A DNA stretch of 64,000 bases from Betaproteobacteria bacterium Ga0077532. GTDB taxonomy: Bacteria; Pseudomonadota; Gammaproteobacteria; Burkholderiales; Ga0077523. The translations under genes and the position numbers were made by a program. The notes under the pieces are model-generated. The model was given only the letters and a program-made list of their open reading frames with translations. It ran no database searches and was not told the DNA's origin. Every line of letters starts with the position of its first letter. Positions within the stretch are counted from its first letter, which is position 1. The stretch is taken from contig LNEE01000034.1 in assembly GCA_001464895.1 (NCBI GenBank), positions 1 to 64,000 of the forward strand. Reading direction: 5' to 3'. This document shows positions 1-8,412 of the stretch, in pieces.

Positions 1-6
1 GGCTTC

Positions 7-97
7 TGTAGGAGCGGGCCATGCCCGCGAAAGCGATGGTTCCGGTCGGGGCGTTTCCTTTCATCAACCGCTTTCGCGGCCATGGGCCGCTCCTACA
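7..97. repeat. REPIN-like palindromic repeat, family 1
   Basis: The element opens with TGTAGGAGCGGGCCATGCCC and closes with the near reverse complement GGCCATGGGCCGCTCCTACA, so two inverted REP-type palindromes flank a short core (GATGGTTCCGGTCG). A second, half-length copy starts at 141 (TGTAGGAGCGGCCCATGGCC) and dies out by about 190. Relatives lie at 10281-10641 and 28225-28314. Elements of this form are non-autonomous REP doublets mobilised in other genomes by RAYT (TnpA-REP) proteins; no such gene is in this window. Confidence 0.8.
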
Positions 98-223
98 GGG
101 GTGGTGGATGCGCATCCGCCGCGGGAGCGGGCTGTGCTTCTGTAGGAGCGGCCCATGGCCGCGAAAGCCTCGGATCCGGTCGATGCGCTTCCTTGCCCGT
201 CGCTCCCGTGCTGCGGCAACGCG

Positions 224-1645
224 TCACCGGAACGCGTCGATCGACACTTCCACGTAGACGAAGTCCGACGGGTCCGACCGGCCGCTCGTCGCGCGTGTGA
301 AGCGCCCGGGCTCGAAGCGCGCATAGCCCAGGTTCATCGCGACATGCCCACCCACCGGGAAACGTACGCGCATGTCGAACTCGTGCCCCAGGTACGTTCC
401 GCTCGCACCGGATGGGTCGCGCAGGCCGGTGGTGTTCCACCGATCGGTGCCGCTCGCGAGCCAGTAGGCGCTCAAGCCTGCGTCGATACGCACCGACGGT
501 AAGGGCGCGAACTCGACGCGCACCTTCGGCGACTGGAGGTTCTCCCATTGGATGTAGTCGTCCGATGAAAGTGGCCGGGCGAACCCGAACAGTCGTTCGA
601 ATCGCTGGTTCGTGTCGTCGGTCGGGTTGCGGTCGCCACTCGCGTAAAGGAAGCTCGCGCTGAAGCGCGGTTTCCATGCGTAGGCCGCCGTGTAGCCGGC
701 GTCGACGATGAGTGCCTGGGCCCTGTGGGTCCGGGGGCCGTCCTCGCCGAATTGCTGCGCGCCACTCACGTCCCAGTCCCATCCGGTCGTGCCCACGACG
801 CCGTACGTCCGCAAGCCCACGGTGTGGATGTCGCGAGTGACGAGCGATGGCGCCCGCGCGCCATCTTGAGCGAGTCGAAGGTAGTAGGGCTGCAGGGTGG
901 CCACGTGCGACCAGCGACGCCAATCGAGAATCACGCCCGTCAGCCATTGGGAGTCCTCGGGCTGGTCGAGATCGGAGGTGAGGCGACGGACGGGCTGCAG
1001 CGCGAGGATGTCGAGTTGCCAGTCGTTGGCGCGTTGGCCTAGCGTGGCGCGCAGGCCATCGAAGTTGTTGGTGGTATTCCGCCACTCGTTGCGTGCCAGC
1101 AACCGACGGTCCATGTACTCGAAGGCCTGTCGGCCCAGCTTGATGCTCAGGGGCCGGTTTTTTCCCAGTGCGTCGGCGAAGTACAACTCCGCGTAGGCCT
1201 GGATGGGTTCGGCGGTATTGACGTCGCGGTCGTCGGGACCGAAACGGCTGCTCGTTCGCCGCGCGTCCTCGATTTCGAGCACGAGGCGAACGGGGTCGAA
1301 GCGTTGCTTGATGCCGAGATACAGGCGCGCGCGCAGCAGAAACGGATCATCCAGAACCTGGGCCGGTCTCCGGAAGTCGTTGTCGCGATACTCGTATCGG
1401 ACGCGATAGTCGAGACCAACGTCCAGCCAATCCAGGCCCTTGAGTGCGTCGATGCCCGTGCGGTCGGCCTGACGCACGTACCGTGGCGGTTGGGATTCCG
1501 GGACGAGGCCATACCCCCGCGGCGTCACGTAGAAGTCCGTGGCGTCCGCGCTCGAGCACCACGCCGCGTGGAAGAACGCGAGTGCCAGCGCCCAGCGGGC
1601 GAAGCCGATACGGTGACTGCGACGCGATTCGACGGGCGAGGGCAT
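224..1645 (-). CDS. Alginate-export-type outer membrane beta-barrel protein
   Basis: The product (about 473 residues from this start) resembles proteins with the alginate_exp domain (AlgE-like porins). After a hydrophobic signal segment (ARWALALAFFHAAW followed by a small-residue cleavage region) come alternating-strand barrel stretches such as LRARLYLGI, the family-like RLLARNEWRNTTNNFDGLR and repeated Tyr/Trp/Arg-rich strands. It ends in an amphipathic strand (YVEVSIDAFR) typical of Bam-assembled barrels. Its substrate cannot be read from sequence; no alginate synthesis genes are nearby. The start is uncertain: in-frame codons at 1714 (GTG) and 1696 (ATG) give longer forms, and 1645 was chosen because it leaves an ordinary signal peptide. 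A palindrome at 1786-1807 sits just upstream. Confidence 0.75.
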   Translation of the reverse strand: MPSPVESRRSHRIGFARWALALAFFHAAWCSSADATDFYVTPRGYGLVPESQPPRYVRQADRTGIDALKGLDWLDVGLDYRVRYEYRDNDFRRPAQVLDDPFLLRARLYLGIKQRFDPVRLVLEIEDARRTSSRFGPDDRDVNTAEPIQAYAELYFADALGKNRPLSIKLGRQAFEYMDRRLLARNEWRNTTNNFDGLRATLGQRANDWQLDILALQPVRRLTSDLDQPEDSQWLTGVILDWRRWSHVATLQPYYLRLAQDGARAPSLVTRDIHTVGLRTYGVVGTTGWDWDVSGAQQFGEDGPRTHRAQALIVDAGYTAAYAWKPRFSASFLYASGDRNPTDDTNQRFERLFGFARPLSSDDYIQWENLQSPKVRVEFAPLPSVRIDAGLSAYWLASGTDRWNTTGLRDPSGASGTYLGHEFDMRVRFPVGGHVAMNLGYARFEPGRFTRATSGRSDPSDFVYVEVSIDAFR

Positions 1646-1785
1646 TCGGGATGTCGACGGGACGGAGCGGATGGGTTGTCGTTCTTCAGTACGCATGCAG
1701 CGGCGACGCGGCACGGCGGCGATCGGGACATCGGTGCGCCACCCGAGCGGTGCGCCCGACGTGCCTGACGATCCACACAGATCGA

Positions 1786-1807
1786 GTTATATCCAGAATG
1801 ATATAAC
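1786..1807. promoter_or_regulatory. AT-rich perfect palindrome, candidate operator
   Basis: GTTATATC (1786-1793) and GATATAAC (1800-1807) form an exact 8-bp inverted repeat with a 6-nt spacer. It is conspicuously AT-rich within GC-rich DNA. It lies upstream of the porin gene, in the position expected for an operator over the promoter. The cognate repressor is not identifiable here, and there is no adjacent regulator gene. Confidence 0.45.
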
Positions 1808-1894
1808 GATGCCCGCTTGTCAAACGCGGGCTGCAGGGCTCGTCCCGCTTGCGTGGAATCCGTGGAGCGCCGGACGGGCGTCCGATGAGCGAAG

Positions 1895-2224
1895 TCAGTC
1901 GACGATGAAGAGCTTCGCGCCGCCGGGCGCACGCGAGCGATGCGGCTCGGCGCCGTCGGCCACCTGGTAGCTCATCCCGGGCCGCAGCACGAAGACGCGC
2001 CCGTCGGCGAGTTCGGTCTCGAGCTCGCCTTCGACGCACAACAGGATGTGGCCTTTCTGGCACCAGTGATCGGCCAGGTATCCGGGCGTGTACTCGACCA
2101 TGCGCACGCGGATCGCGCCGAACTGCCGGGTCCGCCAGAAGGCCCGGCCGGTCTCACCCGGATGTTCGGTCTCGGGTACGGACGCCCAGTCGGTCGTACC
2201 GAATGGAATGCCCTGCATCTGCAT
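1895..2224 (-). CDS. DHCW-motif cupin-fold protein
   Basis: This is a small single-domain cupin of 109 residues. The double-stranded beta-helix signature is visible as DHWCQKGHILLCVEGEL around residues 36-52 followed by GRVFVLRPGMSYQVAD, with candidate metal-binding His residues in DHWC and KGH. The DHWC..KGH block marks the small DHCW-motif cupin family, whose biochemical role is not established. The start at 2224 was chosen over an upstream in-frame extension because a GGAG sequence lies 8 nt before this ATG. It is followed by the porin gene after an intergenic region holding the palindrome at 1786-1807. Confidence 0.8.
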   Translation of the reverse strand: MQMQGIPFGTTDWASVPETEHPGETGRAFWRTRQFGAIRVRMVEYTPGYLADHWCQKGHILLCVEGELETELADGRVFVLRPGMSYQVADGAEPHRSRAPGGAKLFIVD

Positions 2225-2282
2225 GGTTGTGCTCCGTTGGTCGCGCTGCCGTTCGTGGTGATGCCGCCCGGGTCGGCGCCGA

Positions 2283-3139
2283 TCACCAGATCCTGACACG
2301 CTCCTGAGGCGGCACGTAGCCCGCGTCGCCCGGCTGCACGTCGAAGGCCTCGTGCCAGGCGTCCACGTTGCGCATCGGCGCACGTACACGGACCGACGAG
2401 GGCGCGTGCGTGGCGGTGGCGAGCAACTGGCGCGTCAGCTCGTCGCGGGTGACGGCGCGCCACACCTGCGCCCAGCCGTAGAAAACCCGCCGCTCGCCGG
2501 CAAGGTCGTCCAGCACCGGCGCCGGCCTGCCGTCGAGCGATAGCCGGTAGGCGTCGAGCGCGAGAACGATGCCACCGAGGTCGGCGATGTTCTCGCCGAG
2601 CGTCAGGTCGTCCTTCACGTTCGCCCCCGGCAGGACCTCGATCGCCGAGTACTGCGCTGACAGCCTGCCCGCCCGCTTCATGAACTCCGCGGAATCTGCG
2701 GCCGTCCACCAGTCGTGCAGAACGCCGTCGCCGTCGTACTTGCGGCCCTGGTCGTCGAAGCCGTGGTTGATCTCGTGGCCGATCACCGCGCCGATGCCGC
2801 CGAAGTTCACCGCCGCGTCCGCATGCGGGTCGAAGACTGGCGGCAGCAGGATGGCCGCCGGGAACAAGATCACGTTGCGCACCGGGTTGTAGTACGCGTT
2901 GACCTGCTGCGGGTTCATACCGCCATGCGGCGGCGTCGATGCGCCGGTCGAGCTTGGCGAGGTTCCATGCGTAGTTGAAGCGGCCCGCGGCGATCATGTT
3001 GCAGTGGAGGTCGTCGGGCGGGATCGAAGCCCCAGGGCTCGATCTGCGGCGCCATGGACGGCGTGGCGTCGGCCGCGAGTGCTGCGGGCGCGAAGTGGAA
3101 GGAGAGCGCCAGGGCGGCGGAGAGCAGGCGGCGTGGCAT
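2283..3139 (-). pseudogene. Broken M13-family (neprilysin-like) metallopeptidase
   Basis: Three reading-frame pieces make up one damaged gene. From 3139 a signal peptide (LLSAALALSFHFAPAALAAD) leads into IEPWGFDPA, the usual mature N-terminus of bacterial M13 peptidases. After a frame change come RFNYAWNLAKLDRRIDAA and then, in a third frame, VNAYYNPVRNVILFPAAIL onward. The C-terminal part is intact: zinc motif HEINH, the downstream ENIAD with the third zinc ligand, and the normal C-terminal Trp. About 400 residues of the central domain, normally present in the roughly 670-residue family, are missing, and two frameshifts remain. A C-terminal product could start at 2918 but would lack most of the substrate chamber. 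Confidence 0.8.
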
Positions 3140-3353
3140 GCGATGGGTCCCGGGGGGGCGAGACGAGGCTACGATGGGCAGAGTTGGCCCCTCGTGTCGG
3201 GAAAATCCCCCGGAGGACCGGATCGCTGCAAAGTCGGCGACTCGAATCCCCGTTTTCGAATGCAGGGTGGGATGGGCGCAAGCTCCGCGAACTTTCCCTC
3301 GGTGCGCGCTCGCGCCCTGCCGACGTGAAAGCCAGAGACCGCTGCGACGCTGC

Positions 3354-4166
3354 TCAGGCTTCCGACACCTCGTCGGTCCACACCCGGAAGCTCGTCAGCG
3401 TGTTCGGGCCGTACGAATTGGAGATCGCCACGTCGGCGGCGTCGCGACCGCGGGCGATGAGCACCCGGCCGATCCGCGGGATGTTGTTGCGCGGGTCGAA
3501 CGTGTACCAGTTTCCGTCGAGGTAGGCCTCGAACCACGCCGCGAAATCCATCGGGCCGTAGGGCGGTGGCATGCCAATCTCGCCGAGGTAGCCGGTGCAG
3601 TACCGGGCCGGAATGTTCATGCAGCGGCAGAACGCGACGGCCAGATGCGTGAAGTCGCGGCACACGCCCACCTGTTCGTTGAGGGCCTCCAGCGCCGTGC
3701 GCGTCATCCGCGCGTTCTCGTAGCCGAACGTGATGTGGCGGTGCACGTAGTCGCAGATCGCCTGGACACGGCCCCAACCCGTCGGGCCATCGCCGAAGAG
3801 CTGCCAGGCCGTGTTCGACAATCGATCGGTCTCGCAGTAGCGGCTGCCGAGGAGGAATTGCAGCGCCTCCTCGGGGAGGTCCGGCACCGGGAGTTGCCGG
3901 GCGCCCGGCACATACGGGTCCGGTATGCCGGAGTCGGTCACCAGGGCGTCGGCCGACACGCGCAGGGTGCCCGTGGGCGCCACGATGCGCGTGCACCAGT
4001 TGCCGAACCCGTCGCGGTAGGACGCCATGGGCACCGGTGGATCGAACCGCAGCTCGTCGCGACCGATGAGATCCGAAACGCGGGTGGAGTGCACGTTGAC
4101 GGTGAAGATCTTGGGCGTCGGACGCGGGCACTCGAAGGACATGTCAAAGCCGACGCGGATGCGCAT
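3354..4166 (-). CDS. Transglutaminase-like cysteine peptidase-fold protein, Anbu-cluster type
   Basis: The 270-residue protein has an N-terminal beta domain and a C-terminal transglutaminase core. The nucleophile region is VGVCRDFTHLAVAFCRC (Cys near residue 168), followed by IPARYCTGYLG and WYTFDPRNN with the expected Asp. The position that usually carries the catalytic His before Trp is Ala here (MDFAAWFEAYL), so classical Cys-His-Asp chemistry is doubtful. Proteins of this type are repeatedly encoded beside Anbu proteases. This is the third gene of the Anbu operon, 92 bp after the amidohydrolase. GGAG lies about 7 nt before the ATG. Confidence 0.85.
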   Translation of the reverse strand: MRIRVGFDMSFECPRPTPKIFTVNVHSTRVSDLIGRDELRFDPPVPMASYRDGFGNWCTRIVAPTGTLRVSADALVTDSGIPDPYVPGARQLPVPDLPEEALQFLLGSRYCETDRLSNTAWQLFGDGPTGWGRVQAICDYVHRHITFGYENARMTRTALEALNEQVGVCRDFTHLAVAFCRCMNIPARYCTGYLGEIGMPPPYGPMDFAAWFEAYLDGNWYTFDPRNNIPRIGRVLIARGRDAADVAISNSYGPNTLTSFRVWTDEVSEA

Positions 4167-4258
4167 CTTCGTTCTCCGGTTGCAGAGTCCGCCGGCGCTC
4201 TCGTGGAGATCGCGTGCCGGCGGCCAGGATGTCGTGATGCTGGTTCAGGGGCGCGTGC

Positions 4259-4969
4259 TCACGGTTCGCATGCAAGGCGGAGCGCGGTCACCACGTCGGC
4301 GCGCAACGCCGTCCATGGGCGCCCCCCCGCCAGCACGAAACGCTGATTGAGTTCGAGTTCGATCCCGACGTAGGTGGTCGGCGGAAAGAGCCGGCGCAGG
4401 TACGAGGTGAGTCCGTCATCGCGACCCGCATACGGATGGTTGCGACGGACGCGCAGTTCGGGGGCAGTGGCGGCGAAGGCCGTCTTCCATCGGGCGCACA
4501 GGTCCAGTTCGCCTGGACGCCCGGGATCGAAGAGCAGCCCCACATCCGCGCCGCGGGCCCGGCCGTCCAGCTCCGGGGTGAAGCTGTGCGACGACACGTG
4601 AATCACGCGCCTTCCGTCCGCAACGAACTGCCGGACGAGGTCCTCGACCCGGGTCCGATACGGTGTGTAGTGCTGCGCGAGAATCTCCGCGCGGAGTGCC
4701 ACCGGTGCGGTGCGCATCAAGTCCGAGAACAGTCGCCGATGCCCGATCGAGCGGTTGAGGTCGACGACCAGGCGGCTCACGGTCGAGGCGACCAGGGGCG
4801 CTTCGAACGCTTTTCCGAGCGTACGCGCCATCACCAGTGCACCGGCGTCGTAGCCGCGGTGGGAATCCAGCAGCGGTTGTTGCCCTGCGAACAGGACCTG
4901 GCAGGCGGCGGGGATACGGTTGCCGCCGTGCTCGCACGTGATGAGGAAGGCGTCGCGCGGCGTTGCCAT
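4259..4969 (-). CDS. N-formylglutamate amidohydrolase family protein
   Basis: The 236-residue protein carries the hallmarks of the N-formylglutamate amidohydrolase (FGase) fold: ITCEHGGNRIP near the N-terminus, DSHRGYDAGA around residue 35, and VIHVSSHSFTPEL around 122, which supply His and Glu zinc ligands and active-site residues. Characterised FGases release formate from N-formyl-glutamate in histidine degradation, but no hut genes are present. The start codon directly abuts the stop codon of the Anbu protease gene (TGA at 4970-4972, ATG at 4967-4969), so translational coupling is likely. A role as a carboxypeptidase or amidase acting on a peptide modified by the Anbu cluster is plausible but inferred. 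Confidence 0.85.
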   Translation of the reverse strand: MATPRDAFLITCEHGGNRIPAACQVLFAGQQPLLDSHRGYDAGALVMARTLGKAFEAPLVASTVSRLVVDLNRSIGHRRLFSDLMRTAPVALRAEILAQHYTPYRTRVEDLVRQFVADGRRVIHVSSHSFTPELDGRARGADVGLLFDPGRPGELDLCARWKTAFAATAPELRVRRNHPYAGRDDGLTSYLRRLFPPTTYVGIELELNQRFVLAGGRPWTALRADVVTALRLACEP

Positions 4970-5698
4970 TCACCAACTCAGTTCCGGCAACAGCCGGAAC
5001 ACCTGACGCGTGCCCTCGATCCACGCGTCGGTGAGGGACGTGAAGTAGGCGTCGCCGTCATCGAAACGGCGGCGCCTCGTCAGCTCGAACCGGTCGCGTT
5101 CGTAGCAGATGAGGTCGATCGGCATCCCCACCGACAGGTTGCTGCGCATCGTCGAATCGAACGACACCAGCACGCACTTCGTCGCATCCGCGAGCTGCGT
5201 GCCGCGGGTGATCACGCGGTCGATGACCGGCTTGCCGTACTTGGTCTCGCCGGTCTGGAAGTACGTGGTCTCGACGCCGGCTTCGATGAAGTTGCCCTCG
5301 GCGTAGATCCGGAAGAGCCGCATCCCTTCGCCGCGAATCTGCCCGCCGACGATGAACGAGGCGTTGAACGACAGGTCGCTCTCCTGCAGGTACTTGCCGT
5401 CGCGCTGTTCGATGTCGCGCATGGCGTCGGCCACCAGCATCGCCACGTCGAACATCGTGCGGGCGCCCAGCAGAGTCTCGGTGACGGGCTCTGCCGCCAT
5501 GCGTTGCCTCAGCACACCGATGACGGCTTGCGTGCCGGCGAGATTGCCCGAACTGAGCAGGGCGATCACGCGGTCGCCGGGCTGTTCGAACACGGTCATC
5601 TTGCAGAACTTGGCGAAGTTGTCGACGCCGGCGTTGGTGCGCGAATCGGAGGCGAGGATCATGCCCTCGTCGAGCAGGACGCCGATGCAGTAAGTCAT
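4970..5698 (-). CDS. Anbu proteasome-type protease (ancestral beta subunit homologue)
   Basis: This 242-residue Ntn-hydrolase begins MTYCIGVLLDEGMILASDSR. Removal of Met exposes the catalytic Thr1; Asp17 (ASDSR) and Lys32 (KFCKM) complete the proteasome-type active site. The body follows the beta-subunit pattern, including LLSSGNLAGTQAV and VSFDSTMRSNLSVGMPID. Anbu proteins self-assemble into open helical or ring-like particles. The gene heads a three-gene operon with an FGase-like and a transglutaminase-like protein. The circularly permuted ATP-grasp and alpha-E partners that usually accompany Anbu are absent from the neighbourhood. The start is fixed by the need for N-terminal Met-Thr. Confidence 0.92.
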   Translation of the reverse strand: MTYCIGVLLDEGMILASDSRTNAGVDNFAKFCKMTVFEQPGDRVIALLSSGNLAGTQAVIGVLRQRMAAEPVTETLLGARTMFDVAMLVADAMRDIEQRDGKYLQESDLSFNASFIVGGQIRGEGMRLFRIYAEGNFIEAGVETTYFQTGETKYGKPVIDRVITRGTQLADATKCVLVSFDSTMRSNLSVGMPIDLICYERDRFELTRRRRFDDGDAYFTSLTDAWIEGTRQVFRLLPELSW

Positions 5699-5965
5699 TC
5701 GGTTCTCGTTGTGCGCGGGAGGTGCGCTTGAGGGCCCGCGCGGGATGTACGTCCGGGTCGATGCGGGCGCGAAGGCGTTCCGCGGGGACGGTGGCACTGC
5801 CGAAGTCAGGCGGTGCCTGCGGGAGGCCGCCGACCGGAAGGCCGACGGCACGGCACGATTGTCAGCGCGCCGGGGTGGCGCTCACCGTTCGATGTCGCAC
5901 AGACGAATCCGGCTTGGGTTGGTGAGTGCGCCAAGGGGCTGCGCCGAAAATCCGACCACCCGCCG

Positions 5966-6553
5966 TCAGAACCGCCAGGAGAACTCGACCATGTGGAAGT
6001 CCACGCCGATGGAGCTGGGACCGTAGGCCCCCCAGTCGGAGTAGTGCATGAACCGATAGCCCACGCCCACGCGCTGGTACAGCGGCACGCTGACGCCGAA
6101 TGTCAGGGCACCTTGCAGTGGCCCACCGAAGTCCTGCTGCGCGAAGCGATGTTCGCTGATGAGCGTCAGCCCCGCGCCGAAGTCCAGCGTGAACCGGCCG
6201 TCCTCGCTGCCGAGCGCGATCAGCGGAATCGCGGAAACGACGAGCGCGGTCTTGTTGGCGCCTTCGAGGATCCCGGCACTCGCCATGAATCGAGTGCCGA
6301 TGCCCCAGCCGGATTCGGTGTACTTCTGCCATGGCAGCCGGAGGGTCGCGACGGCGTCGTACTCCCGGAACGACTCCGGGGCTTCCTTGCCGAGCACTCT
6401 CTTCTCGCCGACCCGGGCGCGGGCACCGACGCTCAGGAGGTCGAGATCCGCGGCGCGGCCGATGTTGGGCAGCAGGCTGCAGGGGGTGAGGATCGCGAGT
6501 GCAAGGCAGACCGCACTCGCGGGGGGAAGGTGGTTGGCATTTCGAGCGCGCAT
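5966..6553 (-). CDS. PagL-like lipid A deacylase (acyloxyacyl hydrolase family)
   Basis: The 195-residue precursor has a signal peptide (AVCLALAILTPCSLL) and a small beta barrel ending in VEFSWRF. The segment GYRFMHYSDWGAY contains the His170-x-Ser172 pair matching the PagL His-Ser dyad that removes the 3-O acyl chain of lipid A in the outer membrane. The Asn normally after Ser is Asp, and no Glu is found at the expected spacing; Asp185 is the nearest acidic residue, so catalysis may be altered. GGAGG lies 6 nt before the ATG. The 5699-5965 stretch between this gene and Anbu shows no feature. Confidence 0.75.
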   Translation of the reverse strand: MRARNANHLPPASAVCLALAILTPCSLLPNIGRAADLDLLSVGARARVGEKRVLGKEAPESFREYDAVATLRLPWQKYTESGWGIGTRFMASAGILEGANKTALVVSAIPLIALGSEDGRFTLDFGAGLTLISEHRFAQQDFGGPLQGALTFGVSVPLYQRVGVGYRFMHYSDWGAYGPSSIGVDFHMVEFSWRF

Positions 6554-6891
6554 CGCTCGCCTCCGACGCGTGATTGTTCGAGGGCTCCAGACATATGATC
6601 CTCGCCTTCGGTTGCACGAATTGCGACGTGCGACGGCGATTTCAGGCGCGACACCGGAGCGGGTGGAGGCACGGGATACGGCGATGGCCATTCTCGAGTC
6701 GGGGGTGAGGCGGCATAAGCCGCTGATCTCGCGAGACTTCGGACGAAGGCGTTGGAGAGGCGTTCCTCGTCGGGTAAACACGGGGCCTGTTGCACCCTCC
6801 GGATCCGCCTGCGTCCGGATGAAGCGGACAACAACACCTGACCCCGACCGGCAAGCCTGGCCAGGTTGGACACCGCGCCGCTCCGCATGCT
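6554..6891. other. Intergenic region without a recognisable gene
   Basis: No coding sequence or RNA is supported between the PagL-like gene and the saccharopine-dehydrogenase-like gene. A CCTGACCCCGAC word near 6836 belongs to a loose dispersed motif group seen elsewhere in intergenic DNA of this window. Confidence 0.5.
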
Positions 6892-8127
6892 TCAGCGCGG
6901 CGCCAGCTCTTCCGTGATCCGAAACGAGACGCCCGCGTTCGCCTGCAAACGGCGGAGCAACGTCAGACCCATGGCGGCACCGGGGGTCCACACGCCCCCG
7001 GGGGGCATGCCTGGCGCGGCATCGCGCGCCAGGCAAAGGGCGGCCTCGCTGATGATCTTGGAGGTGGAACCGTAGCCCGGGTCGCGGTCCCCGGTCACGC
7101 TCGCACGCAGCGTGCGGCCGTCAGCCGTCCGGCCGATGAACAGCACCTGGTAGCGGCCCGTCTCGCGCTGTTTCCTTGTCGGGCCCTCGCCGGGTTTCGG
7201 CAGAACGAACCGGCGGATGAGCGCCCGCGTGGGGCCGAAGGTCAGCAGTGCGTTCTGCCACCGCGCGCTACGCGCCAGGGCCCGGGCGCGCTTCTCCCCA
7301 CCCGGGCCATCGCCGGTGAGCATGCGCTCGCTGTAGACGAAGTCGGCGCCCCACGGGTGGCCGAGCAGCGCGTGGGTCCGGTGGACATTCTTGGTGTTGA
7401 TGGGGGCCATCACGAACGGCCCGGTCCATGACTGCGCCAGGTCGTCCCAGGCCGGCGAATCGTCGTCGGCTTGTTGCGGCCCCCGAAAGCCGGGCGTGAG
7501 CGCAAAGGGGTCGGCGAGCGTGCGTGCCAGCGTCGGATCCCGCCCGATCGACTCCAGCGTCGCGAGCAGGCTGGCCGCTGTGCCGCCCGAGAAGCCGCCC
7601 TTCATCTCCTTCACCCTGCCATGCACGCGCACCAGCGGCGCGCCCAGGCGCTGCATCGCCTCGTGCTGCAGGTAGACCACGCCGAGGTCGAACGGAATCG
7701 AATCGAAGCCGCACGAGAACACGATGCGTGCGCCACTGTCCGTCGCGAGCCCCTGCACGCGCGGGATCATCCGCGCCATCCAGCCCGGCTCACCGCAGAG
7801 GTCCACGTAGTCGGTGCCAGCCTGCGCGCAGGCCTCCAGAAGCGGCTCGCCGTGCAACTGGTACGGGCCCACGGTGGTGATCACCACACGGGTCCGGGCC
7901 ACCAGCTGCGCGAGCGCCAGCGCATCGTTCGCGTCGGCCACCAGCGGGGGCAGGGTGGTCGGGATGCCCAGCGCGTCGCGCACCTGGGTCAACTTCTCCA
8001 GGCTGCGTCCGGCGATGGCCCAGGCGACGTTGCGTCCGACGCCACAGGTGTTGTGGAGGTACTCGACCACCAGCCGGCCGGTGAAGCCGGTGGCGCCGAA
8101 CACGATGATGTCGAAGGCTCTGTCCAT
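6892..8127 (-). CDS. Saccharopine dehydrogenase-like / trans-acting enoyl reductase family protein
   Basis: The product of about 411 residues begins MDRAFDIIVFGATGFTGRLV, a Rossmann dinucleotide-binding loop (GATGFTG), followed by TTVGPYQLHGEPLLEACAQA and YVDLCGEPGW, the conserved blocks of the saccharopine dehydrogenase-like family. Close relatives act on lipids or as enoyl reductases in polyketide lipid synthesis, but the substrate here is unknown. The C-terminal region (RYQVLFIGRTADGRTL and GYGSTSKIISEAALCLARD) matches the family's second domain. An ATG seven codons upstream (8148) is an alternative start; 8127 fits the usual N-terminus, and neither has a good ribosome site. Confidence 0.8.
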   Translation of the reverse strand: MDRAFDIIVFGATGFTGRLVVEYLHNTCGVGRNVAWAIAGRSLEKLTQVRDALGIPTTLPPLVADANDALALAQLVARTRVVITTVGPYQLHGEPLLEACAQAGTDYVDLCGEPGWMARMIPRVQGLATDSGARIVFSCGFDSIPFDLGVVYLQHEAMQRLGAPLVRVHGRVKEMKGGFSGGTAASLLATLESIGRDPTLARTLADPFALTPGFRGPQQADDDSPAWDDLAQSWTGPFVMAPINTKNVHRTHALLGHPWGADFVYSERMLTGDGPGGEKRARALARSARWQNALLTFGPTRALIRRFVLPKPGEGPTRKQRETGRYQVLFIGRTADGRTLRASVTGDRDPGYGSTSKIISEAALCLARDAAPGMPPGGVWTPGAAMGLTLLRRLQANAGVSFRITEELAPR

Positions 8128-8412
8128 GGGGCATGGTCGCAGAAACATGCGGTGAGTTGCGTCCTACACACGCCATGGGGGGCGTCAGCAGGTGTTGCCT
8201 TGGTCGGACCCGGGCCCGCGAACCGTGTCGGGAGGCATTGCCGTCGTAGAGCAGCCGACAGAGGCCTGCACGCGGGAGATACCTTCGAGCGCGGCGTTCG
8301 AGGGACGAGAACTGCCAGCGATGGAATCGTTGGTGGGAAGAATCCACGTGTCGCGTGGGTCCGACCGCGAGGTGTCACGCACCGAAGCGACGCGCGGCCC
8401 CCTTGACCAGGC

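Noticed and set aside
3225-3270. A CGACTCGAATCCCCG stretch resembling a tRNA T-arm and a possible attachment site.
   Set aside because: No anticodon or D arm and no acceptor stem can be folded around it, and no integrase or duplicated end is nearby.
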